Positions 1 through 7,265 of a DNA stretch of 36,233 nucleotides are shown here, in pieces. Source of the stretch: Bacteroidaceae bacterium (GTDB lineage: Bacteria > Bacteroidota > Bacteroidia > Bacteroidales > Bacteroidaceae); the NCBI GenBank assembly GCA_017398805.1, contig JAFQEZ010000090.1, positions 1 to 36,233 of the forward strand. The letters are read 5' to 3'. A program made the translations under genes and the position numbers. Every line of letters begins with the position of its first letter. Within the stretch, counting starts at the first letter, position 1. Below the pieces are notes generated by a model. That model saw only the letters and a list, made by a program, of their open reading frames with translations. It did no database searches and was not told the origin of the DNA.

Positions 1-1
1 A

Positions 2-205
2 CAAACCTCGGAATGCTATCATGTACCTAATATATCGATTGGATTTGGAAAAGAACAAGTCCTTGTGCCTGAAATAGTCGTTAAAACAGGTAATAGTACT
101 AATGCTATTGTTGAATACGAGGGTAATTTAGGGTTAAAATCCTTGATGCTTTTTAGTAAAGTACGATTTAATTTGGTGGATTTTGTATTAACTACATCGA
201 AATAA
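2..205 (+). CDS. C-terminal fragment of probable retropepsin-like aspartic protease
   Basis: An open frame enters from the left edge and ends at TAA 203-205, giving the last 67 residues of a protein whose start lies outside the window. The stretch EGNLGLKSLMLFSKVRFNL resembles the second half of Bacteroidales retropepsin-like domains, where a GxLGxD/K..F motif is followed by 'v.fD' and a short final strand. No catalytic DTG/DSG is visible because the N-terminal part is missing. It is AT-rich like the next gene. The family call is inference from this short motif; the open frame itself is clear. Confidence 0.45.
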   Translation, partial: QTSECYHVPNISIGFGKEQVLVPEIVVKTGNSTNAIVEYEGNLGLKSLMLFSKVRFNLVDFVLTTSK

Positions 206-251
206 AACTCAGAATAATTGCATCTATCTACTAGTATAGCAAAAGTTATAC

Positions 252-283
252 AATGGCGACTGCCCAAATGGGTGGTCGCCATT
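252..283. repeat. Stem-loop upstream of the DUF5700 gene, left member of a repeated pair
   Basis: AATGGCGAC (252-260) pairs perfectly with GTCGCCATT (275-283), and an inner CCC/GGG pair sits around an AAAT loop. It may end transcription of the upstream gene, but no T-run follows on the plus strand. Its right arm plus flank (272-288, GTGGTCGCCATTACTAT) recurs exactly at 1576-1592 beyond the next gene. Confidence 0.7.
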
Positions 284-344
284 ACTATATATCGCAAAAA
301 CACACTTTTATGGCGGTGCAAAAGCATATTTGGGATTTTCTGCT

Positions 345-353
345 TAACTTTGC
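345..353 (+). promoter_or_regulatory. Bacteroidota -7 element directly before the DUF5700 start codon
   Basis: TAACTTTGC matches TAnnTTTGC exactly. No TTTG lies 19-21 bp upstream, so the -33 element is weak or absent. The start codon at 361 is only 7 bp downstream, so a transcript from here would have almost no leader. Confidence 0.45.
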
Positions 354-360
354 ATTTAGT

Positions 361-1437
361 ATGAAGGATTTATATAAAAAAATAGTTTCATTTTTATTGA
401 TTCTGCTTGCGTTTAATATATCTTCAAATGCACAGAATGTAGATTTGTCTTCAGTTGATGAATTTCTTAATATAACTGCTCTTCTCAAAAATGGAGAGGA
501 AGTCAATATGGAACAATGGAATCAGCTTGATAGCTCTGCAGCATATTCTCTATTTTCAAATTCCAAAGACAATTCTATTCCCAATATAGTGAAGGCTGTT
601 ATGCTGGATATTTTTGGATGTTCTGACAGCAAGGGACAAACCCAAAATGGCAGCTTGCTTGAGACATCCGTTAGAGAAAACTATGAAGACATCAAGAAAA
701 ATTATTCCGAAATAAGGAAATTCCGTGATAATTATGATTTCGAATACTTGATTTCAAATGCAAAATTCAGATTACAAACTTTTTTAGGATGTGAACAGTT
801 GGATGCATCTGTTAAATGGAGGCCGGTGTATTTTTTCTTCTTGAGCCAAGACGGAAAAGAATTGGATAATGCTATCGTCCTTGATTTAAATTTGATTTAT
901 AAAATGACTGAAGAGGAGAGAATCAATCTTCTTGCTCATGAGTTTTTCCATGTATACAGGGCACATTTTGAGCATCACGAATTCAATTATGCAAATGACA
1001 TCAACTTTGTGATTGATATGATAGCAAATGAGGGGATAGCTGACCAAATCGACAAATATATGGGCTATGACCAATATTTTTCGAATTTTGGTAAATCTAA
1101 AGAACTTGCCAGCGAATTCAAGCAGTTATACAATAACGCTCCAAAAGATATTGAATATTTACAGACAACGATCGCTCAATATGCAGCAAATCAGATAGAC
1201 AAGGATACATGCATTGACAGACTCATTGGCATTTGCAAATACAACGGTCATGCCCTTGGCTTTTATATCTCCAATCAAATCATCAAAGCCGGATTAAGGG
1301 ATGAAATGATAAAAGAATTTCATAATCCCTATGAATTCTTCAGATTATATAGCTTGACTCTACCTAAGGATGAAAAGGCTTCATTAAACGATGATTTTCT
1401 CCTTTTCTTAAAAGCAGAAACCGAGCAATATTATTAA
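361..1437 (+). CDS. Secreted zinc-dependent peptidase, DUF5700-like
   Basis: 358 residues. The open frame extends back to 253, but the start at 361 is chosen because it begins a clean signal peptide: Lys-rich N-terminus, hydrophobic core, then SSNAQ for cleavage near residue 22. The upstream stretch is hairpin sequence. The mature protein carries LLAHEFFHVYR, a gluzincin HExxH (His193, Glu194, His197), followed 27 residues later by NEGIAD, whose Glu224 is the likely third zinc ligand. This layout fits the Bacteroidota DUF5700 family of putative zinc peptidases; the exact family name is from memory. Substrate unknown; it should act in the periplasm or outside the cell. It stands alone, AT-rich, between related hairpins, which suggests an accessory gene. 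Confidence 0.75.
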   Translation: MKDLYKKIVSFLLILLAFNISSNAQNVDLSSVDEFLNITALLKNGEEVNMEQWNQLDSSAAYSLFSNSKDNSIPNIVKAVMLDIFGCSDSKGQTQNGSLLETSVRENYEDIKKNYSEIRKFRDNYDFEYLISNAKFRLQTFLGCEQLDASVKWRPVYFFFLSQDGKELDNAIVLDLNLIYKMTEEERINLLAHEFFHVYRAHFEHHEFNYANDINFVIDMIANEGIADQIDKYMGYDQYFSNFGKSKELASEFKQLYNNAPKDIEYLQTTIAQYAANQIDKDTCIDRLIGICKYNGHALGFYISNQIIKAGLRDEMIKEFHNPYEFFRLYSLTLPKDEKASLNDDFLLFLKAETEQYY

Positions 1438-1558
1438 TTGCAAAATTCAGCAAGATATGTTCACTAACTTTTGCATAGTCATACATATAATCGGCAATCT
1501 GCCATCGATGATTATTTAAAAGATTATTTGAACACTATTCAATGATATACAATCAATA

Positions 1559-1592
1559 GCGACCGCTTATTATGAGTGGTCGCCATTACTAT
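1559..1592. repeat. Stem-loop downstream of the DUF5700 gene, right member of a repeated pair
   Basis: GCGACC (1559-1564) pairs with GGTCGC (1578-1583) around an AT-rich loop. The right arm and following bases (1576-1592) are identical over 17 bp to 272-288. The two hairpins bracket the DUF5700 gene in direct orientation and could let it be deleted or moved by recombination. Confidence 0.65.
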
Positions 1593-1683
1593 TCATCCTG
1601 AACAAAGTGAACCAACGGTCGATGCCCGGATGGGCCAAAGTCAAGTATCTCCATAGATGCTTCGCTACGCTCAAGCATGACAA
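1593..1683 (+). repeat. Dispersed MITE/REP-like element, copy 1
   Basis: The 91-bp stretch has imperfect terminal inverted repeats (CATCCTGAACAAAGTGAA on the left, TTCGCTACGCTCAAGCATGA on the right) and an inner GC-rich part. An inverted copy sits at 31735-31837; both share AGTGAACCAACGGTCGA and GGGCCAAAGTCAAG. The open frame running through this stretch (1607-1843) is not a gene. Confidence 0.7.
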
Positions 1684-1723
1684 CCTTACGGTTTCCCACA
1701 TAAGCTTCCGCAAAACCTTTCCG

Positions 1724-1765
1724 CTTTCACCTTTCAGTTTTCAGTTTTCACCTTTCACCTTTCAG
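1724..1765. repeat. Heptanucleotide tandem repeat
   Basis: Six uninterrupted 7-mers of the form (C/T)TTTCA(C/G) run from 1724 to 1765. The array is intergenic and next to the strong hairpin at 1769-1815. A second period-7 array of different sequence lies at 26932-27027. Confidence 0.8.
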
Positions 1766-1768
1766 TTT

Positions 1769-1815
1769 GAAAAGGGGTACTTCTTTTTTTTTGCAAAAAA
1801 GAAGTACCCCTTTTC
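1769..1815. other. 21-bp perfect stem-loop
   Basis: Bases 1769-1789 pair perfectly with 1795-1815 around the 5-nt loop TTTGC; the arms contain AAAAGGGGTACTTC. There is no T-run after the stem in either direction, so a standard intrinsic terminator is not certain. It could end either the upstream transcript or a transcript from the orphan promoter at 1892-1924. Confidence 0.7.
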
Positions 1816-1891
1816 ACAAAGAGATACTTCCAACATTTACTAAACAACTAAGAAAAAACTATACTATCATAGTGCTTTCCTCAAGCACTAT

Positions 1892-1924
1892 GCAAATATA
1901 TCCACAAAAAATTTACAAAGCAAA
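1892..1924 (-). promoter_or_regulatory. Orphan Bacteroidota promoter, minus strand
   Basis: On the minus strand TTTG (1924-1921) is followed after 20 bp by TATATTTGC (1900-1892), a full consensus. Just downstream is a small hairpin (CATAGTGCTT / AAGCACTATG, 1869-1893), and 80 bp further the 21-bp stem-loop. No open frame of note follows, so this could drive a small RNA or be left over from a lost gene. Confidence 0.4.
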
Positions 1925-1946
1925 ATAAAAACGCAATTTTATTTTG
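1921..1946. terminator. AT-rich stem-loop, possible terminator of the MFS gene
   Basis: CAAAATAAAA (1921-1930) pairs with TTTTATTTTG (1937-1946), loop ACGCAA. It lies about 90 bp past the stop of the minus-strand MFS gene. The stem is AT-only apart from its end pairs, so it is a weak terminator call; one arm overlaps the -33 element of the orphan promoter. Confidence 0.35.
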
Positions 1947-2032
1947 TTTTTGCAGATTTTTTCAACGATTCTCCGGTTTTGGACAACAAATGGAAAATGC
2001 AGACATACTACTACGCTGCTGTCAGGGCTATT

Positions 2033-3259
2033 TCACCAGAGTCTGTGTCTCTCGAAATGACGTGCGACAAAAGTAGTGAAATAGATAAGGGCGGCAACCA
2101 CCAATATAGCACTGAAGGCAAAGCTGCCGGAGTAGCCGTTGACCGACAATGCGCCACCAAGGAGCATTCCTGCGCCTATGCCAACATCCCAACCGGTGAG
2201 GTAAGTTGCATTTGCCGTTGCTCTTCTTGAATTGGGTGCCATGTTGATGAAGAGTGTATTGAAAGCCGGGAAAATAGTTCCGAAACCATAACCTATGAGA
2301 AATGCCGACAGGAAATAGACGACATATCCCAAACCGATATTGAAACCGCAAGCCAAGGAAAGCATCGCCTCACCTGTTACACCAACAAGGGCTATGGCAA
2401 TACCTCGTGTGATGGTTGGGGTTATGAACCCTTTATCCACCTGTTTCCCTGATATCAGACGCGATACAATGAGCCCTGCACCCTGTATTGTAAAGAAGAC
2501 CCCTACCCCATGTTCGATACCCACTTCGGCTGCATAAATGGCAATATAACTCGATGTCATTCCGTATGGAATTGCAAGCATGAAGAATGCCAAGGAGGCT
2601 GGAATGCCTTCGAAAAGCAGGAAGCGGTCGGCAGAGAACATTTTTCCGCAGCGGTCGAGAGGCTGACGGAACTTCACCTTGACAAGCGATGCAAGAATGC
2701 AGCCTATAACAGCTGTAATGAGTGCTGCCACAAAGAGAAGTGTGTAGTTTCCATCGGAAATGATAAAGAGTCCTGTCATGGGACCGAACGCCATGGCAAG
2801 GTTATTCGTAACACCGAAATAACCGAGTCCTTCTCCACGGCGCGACGAGGGCATGATATCGATTACAAGGGTATTTCCGGTTGTATTCAATGCCCCGAAT
2901 GCGAAACCATGTATCACGCGGAGCAGTATGAACAGCATTATATCGGAAAAGACGAACAGATAGCCCACAAACGAGAGGGCAAAAAGAGTATACGATATAA
3001 GGTATACTCGTTTGCGTGGAAACATATCGGCAATAAAGCCTGCAAACGGACGTATGCATAGCACGGCAACAACATAGCACGAAAGCACTAGCCCGACCAT
3101 GCTCTCATCTATACCGAAGTTATCGACAAGGTAAAACGGAAGTGTAGGAACAAGAAGGAAGAAGGAGAAGGCTGTGAGGAAATTCGCCAGGCACATGAGT
3201 ATGTAGCTTGGTGTAAAGAGTCTCTCTTTTACTGAATTTTCCATTTTTTTCATAATCAT
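2033..3259 (-). CDS. Major facilitator superfamily transporter, drug-exporter (DHA1) type
   Basis: 408 residues with about 12 hydrophobic segments and the usual loop between TM6 and TM7. FADMFPRKRVYL after TM2 is the MFS motif A region (here IADMFPRKRV), and VIHGFAFGALNTTGNT fits the TM4/TM5 region of DHA1 exporters. It probably moves a small molecule out of the cell by proton antiport; the substrate cannot be read from sequence. Starts at 3259, 3253 and 3244 are all possible (Met1, Met3, Met6). It is transcribed alone: a hairpin-rich region lies downstream, and the MITE-like element at 3267-3466 occupies its promoter region, so that element may influence expression. Confidence 0.85.
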   Translation of the reverse strand: MIMKKMENSVKERLFTPSYILMCLANFLTAFSFFLLVPTLPFYLVDNFGIDESMVGLVLSCYVVAVLCIRPFAGFIADMFPRKRVYLISYTLFALSFVGYLFVFSDIMLFILLRVIHGFAFGALNTTGNTLVIDIMPSSRRGEGLGYFGVTNNLAMAFGPMTGLFIISDGNYTLLFVAALITAVIGCILASLVKVKFRQPLDRCGKMFSADRFLLFEGIPASLAFFMLAIPYGMTSSYIAIYAAEVGIEHGVGVFFTIQGAGLIVSRLISGKQVDKGFITPTITRGIAIALVGVTGEAMLSLACGFNIGLGYVVYFLSAFLIGYGFGTIFPAFNTLFINMAPNSRRATANATYLTGWDVGIGAGMLLGGALSVNGYSGSFAFSAILVVAALIYFTTFVARHFERHRLW

Positions 3260-3266
3260 TGGTTCT

Positions 3267-3466
3267 TAATTAGCGTGAGTTCGATATAACATATTATACT
3301 GAATTATCGCATATTTGTCATTTTTCGGGCAAGCCCTCAACAACACGTCTGAACGAATGTGAAGAATCTCTTATTTCGCGATATTTTTGAGATCCCTCGT
3401 CGCTGCGCTCTTTCGGGATGACAGATTCACGATTCGGTTGAACTTATATCGAACTCACGTTAATTA
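3267..3466. mobile_element. MITE-like element with 23-bp terminal inverted repeats
   Basis: TAATTAGCGTGAGTTCGATA and the next 3 bases (3267-3289) match the reverse complement of 3444-3466 at 22 of 23 positions. The 200 bp between contain no gene. Nested inside is a second inverted pair starting with TGTCAT (3316-3377) and ending in ATGACA (3389-3423), with GAAGAATCTC and GAGATCCCTC as inner arms. I see no clear target-site duplication. Confidence 0.65.
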
Positions 3467-3482
3467 TCATAGGGCGTCATAA

Positions 3483-3512
3483 AGAGATGTTTCGCTACGC
3501 TCAACATGACAA
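3483..3512 (-). repeat. Half-copy of the TGTCAT dispersed repeat
   Basis: Read on the minus strand the segment is TTGTCATGTTGAGCGTAGCG followed by AAACATCTCT. This matches the arm of the elements at 1593-1683, 3316-3423 and 31735-31837. Only one arm is present here, between the MITE-like element and the 3' end of the DUF6057-like gene. Confidence 0.55.
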
Positions 3513-3559
3513 GCTGAGACACAGCAATGAAATCCGCCGATGTCTTTATATTCTTCGTT

Positions 3560-4729
3560 TCAATCGGGACGGGAATGTGACAACTGCATATATAGATAGT
3601 ACCACCAGTATGTACGTCCGAACTCCTTGCGTACATAGTTGTTCCTGACAAGCGGTTCGTCATATCCGGACTCGATTTCGCGGAGTTTATCGAACTTTTT
3701 AAAAAGGGTATCACTTGAGAGTTCAAGCTTGAAATCCTTATCGAACCTGGAGACAAGCAGAAGCGCCTCGCGGTAATGTTTTGGAAGGTTATCGGCTTTA
3801 TAATCTCCATAAAGTGCTGCGAGTTCATCCTTGAAGTCGGGCAGTCGTTTATCGAGCAGGAGTGCATTCAGATAGTATTCCCTTGCTACTTTACCGACGG
3901 AATCGGTATGTGCTGCACGCTTGAGGAAATCCACTGCATTTTCGTTCTTGGCAGGCTTGCAGCCAATTAAGGTATAGACGCTGTCGGGGAGCAATGCCGA
4001 TGTCTGCTTGAGGCCGGGCAGTAATCCTGCAGAACCATAAAGCTGAGGATATTCGAACAGGCGTTCTCCAAGAAGACCATTCTTCGCCATCACATATGCA
4101 CGCATGGAGGTGAGTTCGGGAGAAGCATCGAGTGATTTATACCCGACCTTAAGCGCACCTTCAACATCACCCTTTTTATAACGTGACATGAGCAGGGCCT
4201 CCCTCTTGAAATTCTCCTCGCTGTTGGACAATATTCCCGTAATGCAGAAAATAAAGACAAACAACATGAGATTGCGCCATATTATTCTGTTTGCACTCAT
4301 TGTTATGTTCTTAATCTTCTCGAACAGCAGACGATGAAGCACAAAAGCAAAGGCTACATATACGGAAATTCCAATAACGAAGATGATTATCCAACCGATA
4401 CATGACCAACCGCCTACATATATTGAGCGGTCGATATCGGTGACAAACGCAAGAATGAGCGCTGAGGGCAGATAGGCCATTGCTGTCCATTCTCGGCGGA
4501 ACTTTGCGAAACGGTTGAGCCACAAAGCAAGAAGCGTAAGCACCAGCGAGAGTAAAGCTGCGACAAGATAGCCGTTATAGTCGAGCTTGCCCGTTGCCAC
4601 ATGGTCATAAAAAGCCTCCAGAAGAGGAGATTGGTAAACCGCCACAAACAGAAAGGCAAACAACGCAAAGAGAGTGGCACAGATATATGCCACTACCCTT
4701 TGCAGACGTATCTCTTCTTTTCCTCTCAT
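3560..4729 (-). CDS. Membrane protein with soluble C-terminal domain, DUF6057-like
   Basis: 389 residues. The first 180 hold five hydrophobic segments (near residues 10-30, 50-70, 85-100, 110-135 and 150-165). The remainder is soluble, helical and repeat-like (runs such as KKGDVEGALKVGYKSLDASPEL), resembling TPR-type repeats, and presumably lies on one side of the membrane. I believe Bacteroidales relatives are filed as DUF6057, but that name is from memory. It begins 14 bp after the stop of glgB, so it is probably co-transcribed with it. No catalytic motif is visible; a role linked to glycogen is only suggested by position. Confidence 0.7.
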   Translation of the reverse strand: MRGKEEIRLQRVVAYICATLFALFAFLFVAVYQSPLLEAFYDHVATGKLDYNGYLVAALLSLVLTLLALWLNRFAKFRREWTAMAYLPSALILAFVTDIDRSIYVGGWSCIGWIIIFVIGISVYVAFAFVLHRLLFEKIKNITMSANRIIWRNLMLFVFIFCITGILSNSEENFKREALLMSRYKKGDVEGALKVGYKSLDASPELTSMRAYVMAKNGLLGERLFEYPQLYGSAGLLPGLKQTSALLPDSVYTLIGCKPAKNENAVDFLKRAAHTDSVGKVAREYYLNALLLDKRLPDFKDELAALYGDYKADNLPKHYREALLLVSRFDKDFKLELSSDTLFKKFDKLREIESGYDEPLVRNNYVRKEFGRTYWWYYLYMQLSHSRPD

Positions 4730-4743
4730 CGGTACCGGGGTGT

Positions 4744-6750
4744 TTATTCCTTATTCTTCTTGAGCACAAGTGCTGTACGTGCCGGCAGATAGAGTAAGAG
4801 CCAACCCTTCTTGCGACGTGCATGGAGCTTGTCGTACTGTGTAAAGTGGGTCTGTGTCTCATCCACAAGCGAATTGCCGCCGAAACGGGCATTGTCGGTA
4901 TTCAGTACAATATTGTATGAGCCCTCGGGTACCAGCAGACCATAATCGGTGAACGAACGGTCGTGACTGAAGTTGAACACGAAGATAAGGTCCTTGCGTG
5001 AGAATGCCAGCACCTGGTCACCGTCATTGTGCCATATCTCCTGAACCGGACGGTTCTGGAAGTTGCGGACATCACCTACAAGTTCTATCATAGCCTTGTC
5101 AAACTCACCAAGGAGAGTATAGTTGTAGTTTGGATTATCGACCAAACTCCACTGACGGCGGGCATATTTGTGACTCCATCCGTTACCCTCGCGTGGGAAG
5201 TCTATCCACTCGGGATGTCCGAACTCGTTACCCATAAAGTTGAGATAACCACCGTTGATGGTAGAGAGGGTCATGAGGCGGATCATCTTGTGCAATGCGA
5301 TACCTCGTGATACCATATATGTCTCGTCACCACGGTTGAAGTGCCAGTACATATCGGAGTCGATAAGACGGAAAATGATTGTCTTGTCGCCCACAAGCGC
5401 CTGGTCATGGCTCTCGGCGTATGATATTGTCTTCTCGTCCTTGCGACGGTTGGTGAGTTCCCAGAAGATTTCCGAGGGTTTCCAGTCCTCGTCCTTGCGT
5501 TCCTTGATAATCTTGATCCAGAAGTCGGGGATATTCATAGCCATACGGTAGTCGAAGCCGTAACCGCCGTCCTCTATCGGTGCTGCAAGACCCGGCATAC
5601 CAGACACTTCCTCGGCAATTGTTATCGCCTTGGGGTTAACCTCGTGGATGAGGCGGTTTGCCAATGTAAGGTAGCAGATTGCATCACCGTTCTGACCTAA
5701 ATTATAATAGTCACCATAGCCGCAGAATGCCTCGCCGAGACCGTGGCTGTAGTAAATCATTGATGTTACACCATCGAAACGGAAACCGTCGAACTTGAAC
5801 TCCTCAAGCCAATATTTACAGTTGGAAAGGAGGAAGTGCACGACCTCGTTCTTGCCATAATCGAAGCAGAGTGAATCCCATGCACTGTGAATACGCTTGT
5901 CATCACCGTAGAAATATTGCGCCGGATCACCGTCAAGCAGACCAAGACCTTCGTTCTCGTTCTTTACTGCATGTGAGTGTACAAGGTCCATGATTACGGC
6001 AATGCCCATGCCATGAGCAGCATCGATAAGTTCCTTCAACTCCTCGGGAGTACCGAAACGTGAGGATGCAGCAAAGAAGCTTGATACATGGTATCCGAAA
6101 CTGCCGTAATAAGGATGCTCCTGTATAGCCATTATCTGAATGCAGTTATAACCGTCGGCAGCAATACGTGGAAGGACTTTCTCGCGGAACTCGGCATATG
6201 TACCTACCTTCTCCTCTTCCTGCGCCATACCGATGTGGCACTCATAAATAAGCAGCGGTGTACGCTTGGGGACGAACTTCTTGTTCTTGAACTGATACTC
6301 CTGTTCGGGAGCCCACACCTGTGCACTGAATATCTTTGTAGCATCGTCCTGCACTACCCTGCGCACCCATGCGGGAATGCGCTCTCCACAACCGCCTTTC
6401 CAGTAGACCTTCATCTTATAGTGCTGGCCGTGGGCAAGTGCCTTCTTGGGCATCCTGCGTTCCCAAACACCACCGGGCAACTGCTTTAACTCATATTCGG
6501 GACGCTCTTCCCAGTTGGAGAAGTCACCGATGAGCACAATCTTTGTTGCATTAGGTGCCCACTCACGGAAAATCCATCCTGACGAGGTCCTGTGAAGACC
6601 AAAATAGAGATAACCGGAAGCAAAACTCGACAGAGTCTGTCGGCCGTTCTTTGTAAACTCTTTCTCTCTCTGGAGAAAATAACGGTGGCGTCCCTCGATA
6701 CTCAGGTTATAGGGAGCCAGATAAGCATCGCGTTCTACAAGTTTCAGCAT
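4744..6750 (-). CDS. glgB: 1,4-alpha-glucan branching enzyme
   Basis: 668 residues. GlgB cuts alpha-1,4 glucan and re-attaches the piece through an alpha-1,6 bond, making branches in glycogen in the cytoplasm. The N-terminal part (about 60-160) is a CBM48-type module (FREWAPNATKIVLIGDFSNW). The GH13 barrel shows all four conserved regions: DLVHSH near residue 253; GFRFDGVTS near 321-329, with the nucleophile Asp near 325; IAEEVSG near 378, with the acid/base Glu; and AESHDQ near 446, with the transition-state Asp. It resembles the GH13_8 (eukaryote-like) type. It lies 56 bp after YhcH and 14 bp before the membrane protein, so probably in one operon. Confidence 0.95.
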   Translation of the reverse strand: MLKLVERDAYLAPYNLSIEGRHRYFLQREKEFTKNGRQTLSSFASGYLYFGLHRTSSGWIFREWAPNATKIVLIGDFSNWEERPEYELKQLPGGVWERRMPKKALAHGQHYKMKVYWKGGCGERIPAWVRRVVQDDATKIFSAQVWAPEQEYQFKNKKFVPKRTPLLIYECHIGMAQEEEKVGTYAEFREKVLPRIAADGYNCIQIMAIQEHPYYGSFGYHVSSFFAASSRFGTPEELKELIDAAHGMGIAVIMDLVHSHAVKNENEGLGLLDGDPAQYFYGDDKRIHSAWDSLCFDYGKNEVVHFLLSNCKYWLEEFKFDGFRFDGVTSMIYYSHGLGEAFCGYGDYYNLGQNGDAICYLTLANRLIHEVNPKAITIAEEVSGMPGLAAPIEDGGYGFDYRMAMNIPDFWIKIIKERKDEDWKPSEIFWELTNRRKDEKTISYAESHDQALVGDKTIIFRLIDSDMYWHFNRGDETYMVSRGIALHKMIRLMTLSTINGGYLNFMGNEFGHPEWIDFPREGNGWSHKYARRQWSLVDNPNYNYTLLGEFDKAMIELVGDVRNFQNRPVQEIWHNDGDQVLAFSRKDLIFVFNFSHDRSFTDYGLLVPEGSYNIVLNTDNARFGGNSLVDETQTHFTQYDKLHARRKKGWLLLYLPARTALVLKKNKE

Positions 6751-6806
6751 AATTGTAAAATTTTGAAGCGTTATAGTTAATTATATATTTTCTTTTGTCA
6801 GGTAAG

Positions 6807-7253
6807 TCAGATTGCGACCTTGACAACAATCTTCTTGAGTGCCACAGGAGTAATTGCCGGGGCATGTCCATCCTGGGGAAAGAAGACCACAAACTGGTCA
6901 TTCTTCACATTGAAATAGTCCCTTGCCGCAAGTTCCGTACCATAAAGGGCAGCATCGTCTGCCTCGACATACGCAGGTTCGGGAAGTTCGTCAAGTGGCG
7001 TATATCCCATCACCTCGTCACCTGAAATAGGAATCTGGATATCGATATAACGGCGATGGATTTCCAATTTCGCCTCCTCTTTTGCCTTAGGCTGCACTTC
7101 CATGACATTTGCATATACAATGTCACCGCAAATCTCATTCCTGCCAAGCGGAAGACTCTTGAGATCGCTGTTCTGTATAAACTCTATTGCCTTTGCAAAA
7201 TTAGGATTCAAAGCCTCATAGGCCTTAAGGTTCTTCAATGAATCTAAAATCAT
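6807..7253 (-). CDS. YhcH/YjgK/YiaL family protein
   Basis: 148 residues, the usual size of this cupin-like family. LEIHRRYIDIQ around residue 65 and FFPQDGHAP near 125-133 are the conserved pieces carrying metal-ligand His and Glu residues. Members occur in sugar-acid and sialic-acid gene sets, and some are annotated as the beta subunit of a beta-galactosidase, but the true reaction is poorly settled. Here it sits 12 bp after the MORN gene and 56 bp before glgB, an unusual placing for a family mostly found with amino-sugar or pectin genes. A role on a sugar or sugar acid is inference. Confidence 0.85.
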   Translation of the reverse strand: MILDSLKNLKAYEALNPNFAKAIEFIQNSDLKSLPLGRNEICGDIVYANVMEVQPKAKEEAKLEIHRRYIDIQIPISGDEVMGYTPLDELPEPAYVEADDAALYGTELAARDYFNVKNDQFVVFFPQDGHAPAITPVALKKIVVKVAI

Positions 7254-7265
7254 CTCGGTATGTTT

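Noticed and set aside
253..360. Longer start of the DUF5700 gene
   Set aside because: The extra 36 residues translate a hairpin and spacer and would bury the signal peptide.
1607..1843. 78-residue plus-strand frame
   Set aside because: It covers the dispersed repeat, the heptad array and a hairpin; composition is that of repeats.
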